From the NCBI GenBank assembly GCA_014843695.1, contig CM026387.1, forward strand, positions 77,316,106 through 77,380,105: DNA of 64,000 nt, written 5' to 3'. The stretch is from Archivesica marissinica. Lineage: Eukaryota; Mollusca; Bivalvia; Venerida; Vesicomyidae. A program made the position numbers and the translations under genes. Numbering within the stretch: the first letter of the stretch is position 1; every line of letters starts with the position of its first letter. This document shows positions 19,186-29,455 of this stretch, piece by piece. The notes below the pieces were generated by a model, which was not told the DNA's origin, did not search any database, and saw only the letters and a program-made list of their open reading frames with translations.

Positions 19186-19512
19186 AGCGCGCTCGCTTCT
19201 CACCAATGTAACCCAGGTTCGATCCTCGAACCGGGAAGTATGTGAGATGGTACAGTGGTCGCCAGATCGGTCAGGTGGGTTTTCTCCGGGTACTCTGGTT
19301 TCCTCACGAATGACCACACAAATATACACACCATATTTATGCTTTCATCCGTGCCAACGAGAGTGATTCATATAAGTTGTTAGAACTTGTTTCCCAATCG
19401 CTTAGACTACAGTGAAACAAACTGCTTGAGCCTGCCCAAGAAAGCTGTTGTTAGGTAATGTGCCCGTCGGTGATATAGCCCAAAATTGTGCTGATAAAGG
19501 CATAGAACCCGA
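19186..19512 (+). repeat. SINE-C copy followed by SINE-A tail fragment
   Basis: SINE-C (19186-19401): CGCGCTCGCTTCTCACCAAT, GGTTCGATCCTCGAACCGGG, GTATGTGAGATGGTACAGTG, then TGCCAACGAGAGTGATTCATA and AACTTGTTTCCCAATCG. Its 3' tail is shared with SINE-B. The SINE-A end (GCCTGCCCAAGAAAGCTGTT ... GAACCCGAACAAAC) follows at 19425-19512. Confidence 0.8.
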
Positions 19513-19682
19513 ACAAACAACAAACAGACATTGGTCATGGTGAGATGGTGATTGCTATTCATTATGTTTATGTTAGGTCGTGTTTCAAGTAGCCTTGATT
19601 CCAGTGTCAATTTTGCAGTTTTTTTTACTTGCAAAACGATATCAGAAAATCATTACGACTCAGTTAACGCTTTGGGTGTTAA

Positions 19683-19922
19683 TTAACCCTTTCCCTCATA
19701 GAAGCACCTCTTGACGCAATTACCAATACGACATACATTGACAATGTAGCAGCCAAACCAATGTTCATAATAAAGACCAGAATCTCATGTAGACCCAGTG
19801 ATATCTATGGAGATAGGATAGATATGGCGACTACTTATCGACTGCATGATAGCTAAATGGCTGTCGTTTGTATGGAGATATAATAGTATATTAACATAAA
19901 TCTCTATGAAGGAAAGGGTTAA
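19683..19922. mobile_element. TTAA-flanked MITE, CCCTTTCC family
   Basis: TTAACCCTTTCCCTCATAG at the left and CTATGAAGGAAAGGGTTAA at the right are inverted copies with one mismatch, each bounded by TTAA. The 240-base interior is non-coding. It is a second, distinct family with piggyBac-like ends. Confidence 0.75.
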
Positions 19923-20193
19923 GCATATATATATATTACCGACGTCACATGGCAAAATATATCAATGCCTGTTCCCAGGCTAGGTTTAAAATGGTCGAGG
20001 TCTCAACAAAATATGTTTCCATTCTGTCTCAGTAAACTTATATATGAGTTTCAGACTTAGTTTGGATATTGGTCTTTGTGAGTAGATTACCTCTACCAGT
20101 AGCATAATGGCCGTTAGGATGGGCCAAACATCGTTAGGTTCCACCACTCAATATAGAATTGCATTTCTCTTTGCCATCCTAGTACTAAATTTA

Positions 20194-20458
20194 GTCCGCC
20201 TCCGTTGTCGAGTGGTTACGGTCGCTGACTTGTATACCACTGTAACCTATCATCACTGATGGTCACGGGTTCGAGCCCCGCTCAGGCCGTGTCTCATTTA
20301 TATGAAAAAGTTGGCAGTTTCTTACGGAGGTTGGTACACCCACATACTGGTTAACCGCTGGAGCCTGCCCAGGAAAGGTGTTGTTAGGTAAACTGCCCGC
20401 CAGCGTTATAGCCCAAAATGGTGCTGATGCAGGCGTAAAACCCGAAATATAACATAGC
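20194..20458 (+). repeat. SINE-A copy
   Basis: CCTCCGTTGTCGAGTGGTTA head, GTCACGGGTTCGAGCCCCGC B box, full body and GTAAAACCCGAAATATAACA end. Near full length. Confidence 0.88.
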
Positions 20459-20491
20459 ATAGTTATGGAGTTGTCTTGTTTGTTTGTACAG

Positions 20492-20557
20492 AAAATGGAT
20501 GAGGACAATGGACCTCCCCCGAACCATGACTACAGCAGCAAGATCGAGACACTGCAG
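20492..20557 (+). CDS. Putative 66-bp exon
   Basis: A pyrimidine-rich acceptor (TTGTTTGTTTGTACAG) and a donor (CTGCAG|GTAACG) bound 22 codons, KMDEDNGPPPNHDYSSKIET plus two, phase 0 at both ends. It is in phase with the exons at 18883 and 22054. Family unknown. Confidence 0.45.
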
Positions 20558-20582
20558 GTAACGTTTACGCTGTGAAATCATA

Positions 20583-20820
20583 TTAACCCATTTGATTCTG
20601 GATACCGTTCAAACTATTTGCAAAGAACATAGAGCCAGATCAGTGCCGTCTGATCAGGCTCTATGCTGTTTGCTATTCAGATGATCTTGCTAAGACACTT
20701 GGCTACATGTATGTAGCAAACAACATATATCCTGATCAGCACGCAGTGTCACGCTGCGGCTGATCTGGATCTATGTTGTTTGCAAAAGCCTTTAAATGTA
20801 TCCAGAATGAAATGGGTTAA
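20583..20820. mobile_element. TTAA-flanked MITE, copy 2 (intact TTAA on both sides)
   Basis: TTAACCCATTTGATTCTGGAT ... ATCCAGAATGAAATGGGTTAA. The sequence is close to the reverse orientation of the copy at 9425-9668, including AGCATGACGCTGCG-like centre and the CATAGATCC/GGATCTATG arms. The perfect TTAA pair supports the target-site assignment. Confidence 0.82.
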
Positions 20821-20899
20821 ATAATTTCTGTAAAATCCATCAATTAATATTAAAAACATATTGATTAATACTGTAGAATCATATCATTTAATTAATACG

Positions 20900-21165
20900 G
20901 GGCCGCCTTCGTGGTCGAGTGGTTATGGTCGCTGACTTGTATACCACTGTAACCTATCATCACTGATGGTCACGGGTTAGAGCCCCGCTCAGGCCGTGTC
21001 TCATTTATATGAAAAGTTGGCAGTTTCTTACGGAGGTTGGTGCACCCAAGTACTGGTTAACCGCTGAAGCCTGCCCAGGAAAGGTGTTGTTAGACAAACT
21101 GCCCGCCGGCGATATAGCCCAAAATGGTGCTGATGCAGGCGTAAATCCGAAATATAACATAGCAT
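20900..21165 (+). repeat. SINE-A copy
   Basis: GCCTTCGTGGTCGAGTGGTT head through GCAGGCGTAAATCCGAAATA end, nearly full length. It lies 80 bases after the MITE. Confidence 0.86.
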
Positions 21166-21167
21166 AA

Positions 21168-21437
21168 CTCTATTCAGGGGTGATCTCTATTCAGGGTTGA
21201 TCTCTATTCGGAGATATAGATATACTCTATTCAGGGTGATCTCTATTCAGGGGTGATCTCTATTCAGAGATGTACTCTATTCAGGGTTGATCTCTATTCA
21301 GGGGTGACCTCTATTCAAGAGTGGTCTCTATTCAGGGTGATCTCTATTCAGGGGTGGTCTCTATTTGGAGGTGGTCTTTATTCAGGGGTGATCTCTATTT
21401 GGGGGTGATCTCTATTCGGAGGTGATCTCTATTCGGA
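21168..21437 (+). repeat. Degenerate 17-18 bp minisatellite
   Basis: Units close to GGGGTGATCTCTATTCA are repeated about fifteen times with variation in the G run and in TTCAG/TTCGG/TTTGG. Confidence 0.85.
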
Positions 21438-21459
21438 GTTTATTAAAATTGGAAGGAAT

Positions 21460-21600
21460 GTGCAAACAACATAGATGCCGATCAGCCGCGTCTGATAAGG
21501 ATCTATGTTGTTTGTTATTCAGCCGTTGTATTATATCCACTAAAAAATGTAGCAAACAGCTTAGAGCCTGATCAGATGCGGTGTTGTACAATAATTGCAC
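21460..21600. mobile_element. Fragment of the CATAGATCC MITE family
   Basis: GCAAACAACATAGATGCCGATCAGCCGC and GGATCTATGTTGTTTG form the inner arms of the family, without recognisable TTAA ends. Further partial copies: 61725-61940 and 62850-62881. Confidence 0.6.
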
Positions 21601-22053
21601 ATGTTGTTTCTTTAAGAGTACCGCTAAAGTGCAAGTTAAAGTAGGAATATTTTCATTTCATACCGATTGGATGGAATACCATGTTTTGTATTACTGTACC
21701 CGTACCCAAGGGGGGTATGGTATATTAATTGAGGTCAACAGGGTCTGAGGTTATAATATAGGTTTTCTCTGATCTCAGTGATTTGATTGGTTGAGTCAGT
21801 AATTTACACTCGGCTGAACCAATCAGAAGCTCGAGATTGAGATTGGTGAAAAGTTTTCTAGACCCAAGGTTCAGTATTAGAGTATCGGATTTGGAATCAA
21901 GGGTTTTCGGGTACTTGGTCACAGCACGTAGTGTTCTTGAGCAAGGCACCTTGCACACAATGCTCAATACTGAAGTGCTTAGGTGGGCTAAACCTGCCCA
22001 GGAAAACATGTCATGCACGCAATTATATTCTATATGGATTTAATACTTTTCAG

Positions 22054-22294
22054 GGAACATGTAGAGCAGAGCAACCAAGACCTGAGACTGAGGGAGTAAA
22101 TGTTGCATCTCCAGGAACATGTATAGCAGAGCAGCCAAGACCTGAGACTGAGGGAGTAAATGTTGCATCTCCAGGAACATGTAGAGCAGAGCAGCCAAGA
22201 CCTGAGACTGAGGGAGTAAATGTTGCATCTCCAGGAACATGTAGAGCAGAGCAGCCAAGACCTGAGACTGAGGGAGTACATGTTGCATCTCCAG
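22054..22294 (+). CDS. Exon of four 20-residue tandem repeats
   Basis: The acceptor TAATACTTTTCAG and donor CCAG|GTAAGC bound exactly four 60-base units plus one base, so the exon starts phase 0 and ends phase 1. Each unit encodes GTCRAEQPRPETEGVNVASP (small changes: I for R, H for N). The 22-codon exon upstream ends phase 0, and the exon at 25283 needs one base, so the frame carries through. Downstream intron sequence to 22677 is almost identical to that after the copy at 25642, so exon and intron were duplicated together. Product unknown. Confidence 0.55.
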
Positions 22295-22677
22295 GTAAGC
22301 AGTTACAGGTAGTCTAAAAATACAATGACAAATCAAAGACGGATAAGAAAGAGGCTTAGCGGTTGTCACTTTGGTCTGCGAATCCAGAGATTAGATCACC
22401 AGCGGACCCTAATAAAAAGAATGGCAATAAATGGTGATTTTGACATTCTAATGAACTTCCCAACGAATATTCGCTAATTTCTTCAACTTCCGAAATCAAC
22501 ATTTTTTCTACTATCTTTTTTTCTTCAGTGCTGCGATGTAGCACCGTTTCGTGGCTTGGTAGAATTCTGTGAATGCGACGTCTACTGTACAATATATATA
22601 TATTTATAAACCTGGACTGGACTGTATGTATGTACCAAAAATCAATTATTCCATCTGACCATTTTCAAAATATTGGC
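22295..22677 (+). repeat. Segmentally duplicated intron block
   Basis: Bases 22295-22677 match 25643-26020 almost base for base, from GTAAGCAGTTACAGGTAGTC to CTGACCATTTTCAAAATATTGG. Minus-strand frames in it are by-products. After the shared block the two copies diverge: the first meets unrelated DNA, the second continues into the 11206-like intron end. Confidence 0.85.
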
Positions 22678-23088
22678 CGGGTAGATATATTTATTTATAC
22701 TTGAAAGACAATAATTCTGAGGGCCTAATGGGTGGGCGACCATTGGTCTCTCACAATGCCTTCGGGCGGGCAGACGGGGCATTCAAACTATTCAGTAGTA
22801 CAATCCTTGATCAGATAAATATTTTATCCAAATTTGATCGAGTCCCAGGGTTCCCTCTGTCTGAATATTTGTCTGCGCCATTTCTGTAGCCAACTAAGAG
22901 CCATATAGTTCACAGATAAATATTTGACGCCATGTATTTGACAAAACATGTGCCAAAAAAATATTATTACGCCAAATAATTTTCGCCAATTCACAAAATT
23001 TAGCGCCAGTCGGACAACAAGCCAGATACATCAGTGAGTTATAACCCTTTGGATGCTGTCCACCCTTTACTTTGTTTATACATATATA

Positions 23089-24648
23089 TACTGAAAGGAT
23101 AAAGAAAGCGCAGGGTAACAAAATATTCGACAATAGTGTAAATCCTTGGCCTAAAATTATGAAAACCGGTCACCTGCCCATCTTGGTCACTGTGCACTAA
23201 AACCGGTGGCTAAAGTTACTTAACCGTGTCATGCACCGTGCCAGATAAATATGATAAAAAGCAAAAACCATGTGCAGAATAATGATGTCAAGTTTGTCAA
23301 AACATTTTGTCATACCACTTGATACTCTTGAGGTATACACATCACTTTCCGCTATTTACATTGAATTTGAAGATATTGCAATCATGGTACGGCTGACGAA
23401 GTTCAGAGAGGCCAGGCTTTTGCATTGCTAATGCAAGGTCAACGGCAACAACAGGTTGCTATGCAGTTCGGTGTGAATGTTTCCACCATAGAACGTCTTG
23501 TCCGTCGCCCGCGATCGGGAATTCTGAGCGTAACATCGCGACGGCTATTCGTCTTGCCCACCTGCGTAATCGCCACGTTACTGAAACTGCTGTTAATATG
23601 GTAGGCAATCATAATCGCCACATTCACCCCAAAACTGTAAGGAATGGATTGCGCGAGGTTGGGATGCTAGCACGTCGTCCATACGCTGGTCTGCCTCTCG
23701 CGTATGCACGTCACCCGCATCGTATGCCTTGGTTGGCAGCACATGCTCCCAGACGATTTCCAATGAGCCAATTGAGATGGGTCTTTTTTACAGACAAGTC
23801 CCGGTTCACTCTAGTTTATCCAGACCGTCGACGTCGTCTATACCGACGTCATGGGGAACGCTTCCCCGACCCTTGCGTTTTTGATAGGTTTGGGGGTGGC
23901 TCGTTTATGGTCTGGGTAGGGATATCTCACAGGGTAATGTCACCGTTGATTGTGGTAGCCGGGAATTTAAACGCCGTAAGATATAGGGATGAAATCCTCC
24001 GCCCGGTCATAGTTCCATTTGTGCAACAGCATCACCTAATTTTCCAGCATAATAATGCCCGGCCCCATGTAGCTAGAGTTTGTCAAGACTTTCTCGCAAA
24101 CCATAACATTAACCCACTCAACTGGCCGCCGTACAGTCCAGAGTTGTCGCCAATCGAACATCTGTGGGACGAACTTGACAAGAGGGTAAGGGGGCATCGG
24201 AATATCCCCGTTACTCTCGATCAACTAAAGACTGCCTTCTTGCAAGAGTGGGACAATATCCCCATGAGAAGGATAAATGCACTGATGAACTCCATGAACC
24301 CTTAGAGGGCCCTAAGGAGGATTAGTTCAAAACTAATTAGGTCACCCTCTATAAATAAAGAAATCTATCTATCTATCTATGCACAGGAGAATCAGGGCTG
24401 CATCAGATGCGCGAGGGGGGCATACAAGATACTGACTGAGTTGATCGATTTCACTTTGCGATATTGGGGGTTACCGTCAAATGTGTTACAATTATTAATG
24501 AATTATAATTCAACAATCTAATGGAATTTTGGTATTTTGTTGATTAAAGGCTGTTTTTATGCTCATATAAAAATATTGTATATTACATCAAACACATCAC
24601 TTTAAATCGCCTCAAATGTTTACCCTGTGTTTCTTTATCCTTTCAGTA
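23089..24648 (+). mobile_element. Tc1/mariner element with about 30-bp TIRs and TA ends
   Basis: TACTGAAAGGATAAAGAAA plus CAGGGTAA (23089-23117) is matched by the inverse near 24619-24648 (TTTACCCTG ... TTTCTTTATCCTTTCAGTA). The ends fall on TA dinucleotides. The element contains a broken Tc1 transposase and an ATCT microsatellite at about 24360-24380. Confidence 0.82.
23384..24305 (+). pseudogene. Tc1-family transposase, inactivated
   Basis: The N-terminal helix-turn-helix part (23384-23600, with ALLMQGQRQQQVAMQFGVNV) is present but out of frame with the catalytic part. From 23598 a 235-codon frame has FFTDKSRF with the first Asp at residue 66. QHNNARPHVAR follows, where the second Asp is replaced by Asn at residue 152, then PPYSPELSPIEHLWDEL with Glu187. 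The spacing of 34 residues between second and third positions is that of D34E Tc1 transposases. Frameshifts plus the Asp-to-Asn change make it non-functional. Confidence 0.85.
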
Positions 24649-24784
24649 TAGTTTGTTTATTATAGTGTGTCACCCCTATTTACAGGGCCAGCCATTTCTG
24701 ACTTATGGGACACAATTATGAACATCAGTACCGAATCATATGCTTGTATGCCAGGCTGGTAGGCTGGTAACCATTATTTAACAA

Positions 24785-25250
24785 GCTGGCGGCTCAACAA
24801 CCGGCCCTATCAGAGCAAATCCCTGACGCGATTCGAACCATCGACCTCCCGCTCCGCCTTAACCACTAGGCCACGGAGATGGTCCTATTCCGAGAACCAA
24901 TTAACTAATCATTCCGTTACTAAAATCACATTTACTCTTTGCACGCTAGCGCTGGAATTAGTAGTAAAATATGTCATGACATTTCATTAGAATTGTGTTG
25001 TAACCGGAGAATTCTAATGAAATTCCATGACAATATTTCCAGAGATATAGGCTACAAATAAGATGAAATTCCATGACAATATTTCCAGAGTTATAGGCTA
25101 CAAATAAGATGAACACATTAAAGAATTGAACATTGACTACTACAATGTTTTGAACTATTTATAGCCTTTATTTTACCCCCGACGAGATTCGAACCTTCAA
25201 CCTACCTACTGCTCCGTAGGCAGACGCCTTAACCACTGAGACGGTGTATA
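24785..25250 (-). repeat. Two degenerate tRNA-like heads
   Basis: Minus-strand CCGTGGCCTAGTGGTTAAGG with GGTTCGAATCGCGTCAGGG (about 24815-24882) and CTCAGTGGTTAAGGCGTCTG with GGTTCGAATCTCGTCGGGGG (about 25178-25245) look like SINE heads or tRNA pseudogenes. A 45-base tandem duplication lies between them (25033-25110). Confidence 0.55.
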
Positions 25251-25282
25251 TATTAACATATATATATTTATGTATACTGTAG

Positions 25283-25642
25283 GAGACAGCCAAAGTATCG
25301 GTACCAAACGAAAACTATTGGACAGCGAGAATCTACAAGACGAGTCATCTTGTAAAAAGCCAAGAAATAGGGCATACGCAACAGACCAGAAAACATTGCC
25401 GGGAACATGTAGAGCAGAGCAGCCAAGACCTGAGACTGAGGGAGTAAATGTTGCATCTCCAGGAACATGTAGAGCAGAGCAGCCAATACCTGAGACTGAG
25501 GGAGTAAATGTTGCATCTCCGGGAACATGTATAGCAGAGCAGCCAAGATCTGAGACTGAGGGAGTAAATGTTGCATCTCCAGGAACATGTAGAGCAGAGC
25601 AGCCAAGACCTGAGACTGAGGGAGTACATGTTGCATCTCCAG
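25283..25642 (+). CDS. Exon with basic stretch and four 20-residue repeats
   Basis: The acceptor TTTATGTATACTGTAG and donor CCAG|GTAAGC bound an open frame that needs one base from the previous exon and ends phase 1. The first 40 codons include TKRKLLDSENLQDESSCKKP, which fits a bipartite nuclear localisation signal. Then follow four units of the GTCRAEQPRPETEGVNVASP repeat, duplicated from the exon at 22054. The next exon at 26141 fits its phase. Together with the CtBP-like motifs of the 11331 exon this hints at a nuclear protein. Confidence 0.55.
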
Positions 25643-26140
25643 GTAAGCAGTTACAGGTAGTCTAAAAATACAATGAAAAATCAAAGACGGATAAGAAAGA
25701 GGCTTAGCGGTTGTCACTTTGGTCTGCGAATCCAGAGATTAGATCACCAGCGGACCCTAATAAAAAGAATGGCAATAAATGGTGATTTTGACATTCTAAT
25801 GAACTTCCCAACGAATATTCGCTAATTTCTTCAACTTCCGAAATCAACATTTTTTCTACTATCTTTTTTTCTTCAGTGCTGCGATGTAGCACCGTTTCGT
25901 GGCTTGGTAGAATTCTGTGAATGCGACGTCTACTGTACAATATATATATATTTATAAACCTGGACTGGACTGTATGTACCAACAATCAATTATTCCATCT
26001 GACCATTTTCAAAATATTGGCAGTTAAAGTGTATCGCTAGAAAAATAATATGCAATATGTCCATAGAAAATAATATTCTAAAATGTTTCGTTTTTAATGC
26101 CGTAAAATATATATTGTTTGAACAATGTTATCTATTACAG

Positions 26141-26305
26141 TTGAATTAAGTACAACAGTAGCCCAGAAGAAGGATGCTGAAAATGATTGCCCATCTACAG
26201 ATAATGATGAAACTAGTGTACATGCAGATTTGGGGTTTCAGTCTCCAGCTAAGGTATTAACTTCAGATCTTCTAGATGGCCAATGCAAAAAGAAGTACAA
26301 AACAG
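26141..26305 (+). pseudogene. Broken copy of the 11331 terminal exon
   Basis: After the same TCTATTACAG acceptor the sequence follows the 11331 exon with internal deletions (it lacks a stretch of about 22 codons near the start and one of the two 66-base repeats). It stops matching at AAAACAG (26305). There a 5'-truncated LINE begins without changing the reading frame, so the host N-terminus is fused to reverse transcriptase sequence. The remainder of the host exon is not found after the LINE within the following kilobases. Confidence 0.65.
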
Positions 26306-28817
26306 GTCTACCAGAAACTCAACAAAATTTTGAGGAACAAAATAATCAAATTCTACAAGAGCCGGGGGAACAAAATATTCCTTTAAGCTTACCTTTTACT
26401 CTTTCAGAACTCAAGAAATGTATAGATAGCATGTATAGATATTCCTCCGCGGGGCCGGATAAAATATCTTACCAGATGTTCAAGCATATGCCAGACACGA
26501 CCTTGAAAATCTTGTTGAACAAGTTCAACCAGGTGTGGAAGGATGGGGCCTATCCATTATTATGGAGGGAAGATAGTGTTATTCCTATCCCAAAACCAGG
26601 AAAAGACAAAATTGATCCAAAATCTTCTAGACCTATTAGCCTTGCATCTCACTCAGGGAAATTGCTTGAGGGGATGGTCAAGGAACGTTTAGAACACTTT
26701 ATAGAAACCAAAAAGATTATCAGTCCCTTTCAGTCTGGAATTCGAAAGGGTAGTAGCAATTTAGACCAACTTGCTCGGCTCCAGCATGACGTGCTCGCAG
26801 CTCAAAACCAAAAACAATCAGTGATGGCAATCTTTCTAGACCTCCAGGCCGCATTCGGTTTAACCTGGCACGTTGGGGTTCTTCACAAACTAAGAGAACA
26901 TGGAATAACAGGATCTTGCTTCCAGTATATCAGTGCTTTTCTGCAGGACAGGAAAATTCAGGTTCGGGATGATGGAACGCTCTCTGAGAAAGAAACTCTC
27001 TCCAGAGGCACCCCCCAGGGCACGATTCTATCCCCGTTATTATTTTCCATCATTATGAACGGGCTACCCGACGCCCTCCAGGGGATGGAGATGGTCATCG
27101 GCCAGTTTGACTCATGCATCTGGAAAACGGGAACCAGCCTTGTTAAACTATGCATCTGGAAAACGGGAACCAGCCTTGTTAAACTAGCCAAGGATGCACA
27201 GGCTGGATTGGATTCTCTCTGGGGATGGGCAAAAAACTGGGGCTTCAAAATCTCTGAAACTAAAACAGTAGGAATCCTATTTGGAAATTTACGACAGCAC
27301 AGTTTGAACGTAAATTTAGGCGGCACACAAATTAAATTTGAAAAAGTTGTGCGATATTTAGGCATGCTTTTGGACCGTACGCTCTCATTCGCACAACACA
27401 TTGAAGATCTAGTCACAAGGTGTCAAAAAGACATTCAGCGTATGCCAAGCGGCACAGATTTTGGTTCAGATAAAAAAAGCCTCTTGTTACTGTATACGTC
27501 TTCAATACGTTCAAAAATAGATTATGGTGCTGAAATCTATTCTAGTGCATGCCCCACTCATCTCGAATCCCTAGATAGGTTACAGAATTCCGCCCTGAGT
27601 CTAGCTCTGAGAGTCCTTCCCTCAATCCCAGGTTATATTCTTGAATTTGAGTCAGGGATTGAGCCGTTGGAGATCCGACGCCAGGCTCAATGCGTTAAAT
27701 ATTGGGCCAGGGCCCAAACAAGAAAAGATGACAATCCCGTGAACGCGATCTTCGGGACCGGATACTACCGCAAGGACCGATTCAGTGACGAACCACTCCC
27801 TTTCGGAGCCCATGTCCAGGAACTTGTGGCTGGGTTCGGTCTCGAGGGTGTCCAAGTGGCAGACTTCAGGCCTAACTTGATACCGCCCTGGACACAGTCA
27901 GATCCAGTGATAGATATATTTTTATCAGAAAAAGTGAAGAAAACCGATCCAGCCCACCTTGCTAGAGTGAAAGTCCAATGCCACATAGAGGAAAATTACA
28001 GTCAACACCTAAAAATATATACAGATGGATCAAAATGCCTTTACTCTGGCAAGGTAGCTGCAGCCGTAGTCATCCCATCCCGACAATATGAATATGTAGA
28101 AAGGTTAACCGATAAGGCATCCAGCAATACGGCTGAGCTAATTGCAATTAAGAAAGCAATGTGCTGGATAATAGATAATAATTCACCGAAAAATGTGATA
28201 TTATCTGACTCACTCTCATCACTGGTCTCCTTACAATCAAGGAATAGTAAGTCTAGACCAGATCTAATTACTGATATAGTCGAGTTATACAACAAGGGCT
28301 TGAACCAAAACCTCAAGGTTACCATAGCATGGTGTCCAGCACATATTGGCATCATTGGAAACGAGATGGCGGATAGGGCTGCCAAGTCTGGCCTGGAGCA
28401 CACTAATGTGGAGAATAGGGTACGGCTCGCACCCACGGAGATCTACTCCATTGTTAAGGCCCAGACGAATCTACGTTGGGGCCGGTCATTACAATTAAAC
28501 CTACAAAAGGAGCTCCGTGGGGTTCAGCCGTCCGGTGCAATATTCTAAGTCTAAGAATAGACAAGTGCATCACTCGGCTGAGACTTTGGACAAACCTGTT
28601 GGCAGGCAATTGTGGCCAACATATACTAAATCTAAATCCAGTTTGTCCCAAGTGCGATGTCAGATACACTACTGAACATTTTCTGCTGGACTGTTGCAAT
28701 CACGAGACTCATCGGGCTGCCTTGCGGGCGGCAGTTGCCGGGGTTGATAAAACTTTCTCAATTGAGAAAATACTCAACCCCAGCAAGGCTGTCCGTCAAT
28801 ATTATATCAGTGTATAA
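26306..28817 (+). pseudogene. 5'-truncated non-LTR retrotransposon (Jockey-like RT plus RNase H)
   Basis: The frame encodes the reverse transcriptase (SAGPDKISYQMF, SRPISLASHSGKLLE, FLDLQAAF motif A, SRGTPQGTILSPLLF). An RNase H domain follows (IYTDGSK near residue 632, SSNTAELIAI, AWCPAHIGIIGNEMADRAA). The region where the catalytic YADD/FADD should be reads IGQFDSCIWKTG near residue 328, so the Asp pair is lost. The 36-base segment just after it is duplicated in tandem. A frameshift near 28480-28550 separates the last part, which carries a Cys/His knuckle (CPKCDVRYTTEHFLLDC). Dead on three counts. No endonuclease domain is present. Confidence 0.85.
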
Positions 28818-29455
28818 TATACAATTGTTGACTTTTTGAGTTAACATCACTTGCAACTCAGTATTGTAAGTTTCATAAATACCGGTTGTTTAAACATCAC
28901 AACAACTTCATTTCTACATCATTGGAATAAGTAAACCAATGTGGGACAATCCACAACAACCTGGAAAATCCAAACCCACACAAACCGTCTCTACCTCCCA
29001 AACTAAACTATTAAGACAGATTTCTGGCTATGCCCCTGTCAAACCAATATACAAACTATATCATTTAAATTAGTGACCCTCCTGTTTTTTTATTTTTTTA
29101 TTATTGAATATATTTATTTTGTTATTTAAACACATTTCACAAAATTATACATTTAACAGTTTGATAATAACAGAAATTATTTGCAAATGTGTACATATTT
29201 ATCAAATGTGGTCAAGTTACAAAAATATTTAAATCTATCATTCTCTCTTTCTCCCTCACATACATAGCCTCGTATTCACACTTACATCCCCCATTCACTC
29301 ACACAACCAACACCCACGCACGCATTCAAACCCAGCAAGTACAGAAATATAGGACGTAGCTGTATATATTTTTTAAGGAATAAATATGCATGTTGGACAG
29401 GAGGCATCTTTTTTTCATTCACTGTTTGTGTGTTATCATTTTTGGTATTTGTCAG
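28818..29455. other. Junction and LINE 3' flank
   Basis: AT-rich DNA with no gene. It contains the 3' non-coding part of the minus-strand LINE (its exact end was not determined; TTTTTTTATTTTTTTATT near 29090 may mark it). Confidence 0.4.

Noticed and set aside
22030..22369. Minus-strand frames with LLYMFLEMQHLLPQSQVLA repeats, also at 25268-25717
   Set aside because: They are the antisense of the plus-strand 60-bp repeat exon, whose splice borders and phases support the plus-strand reading.
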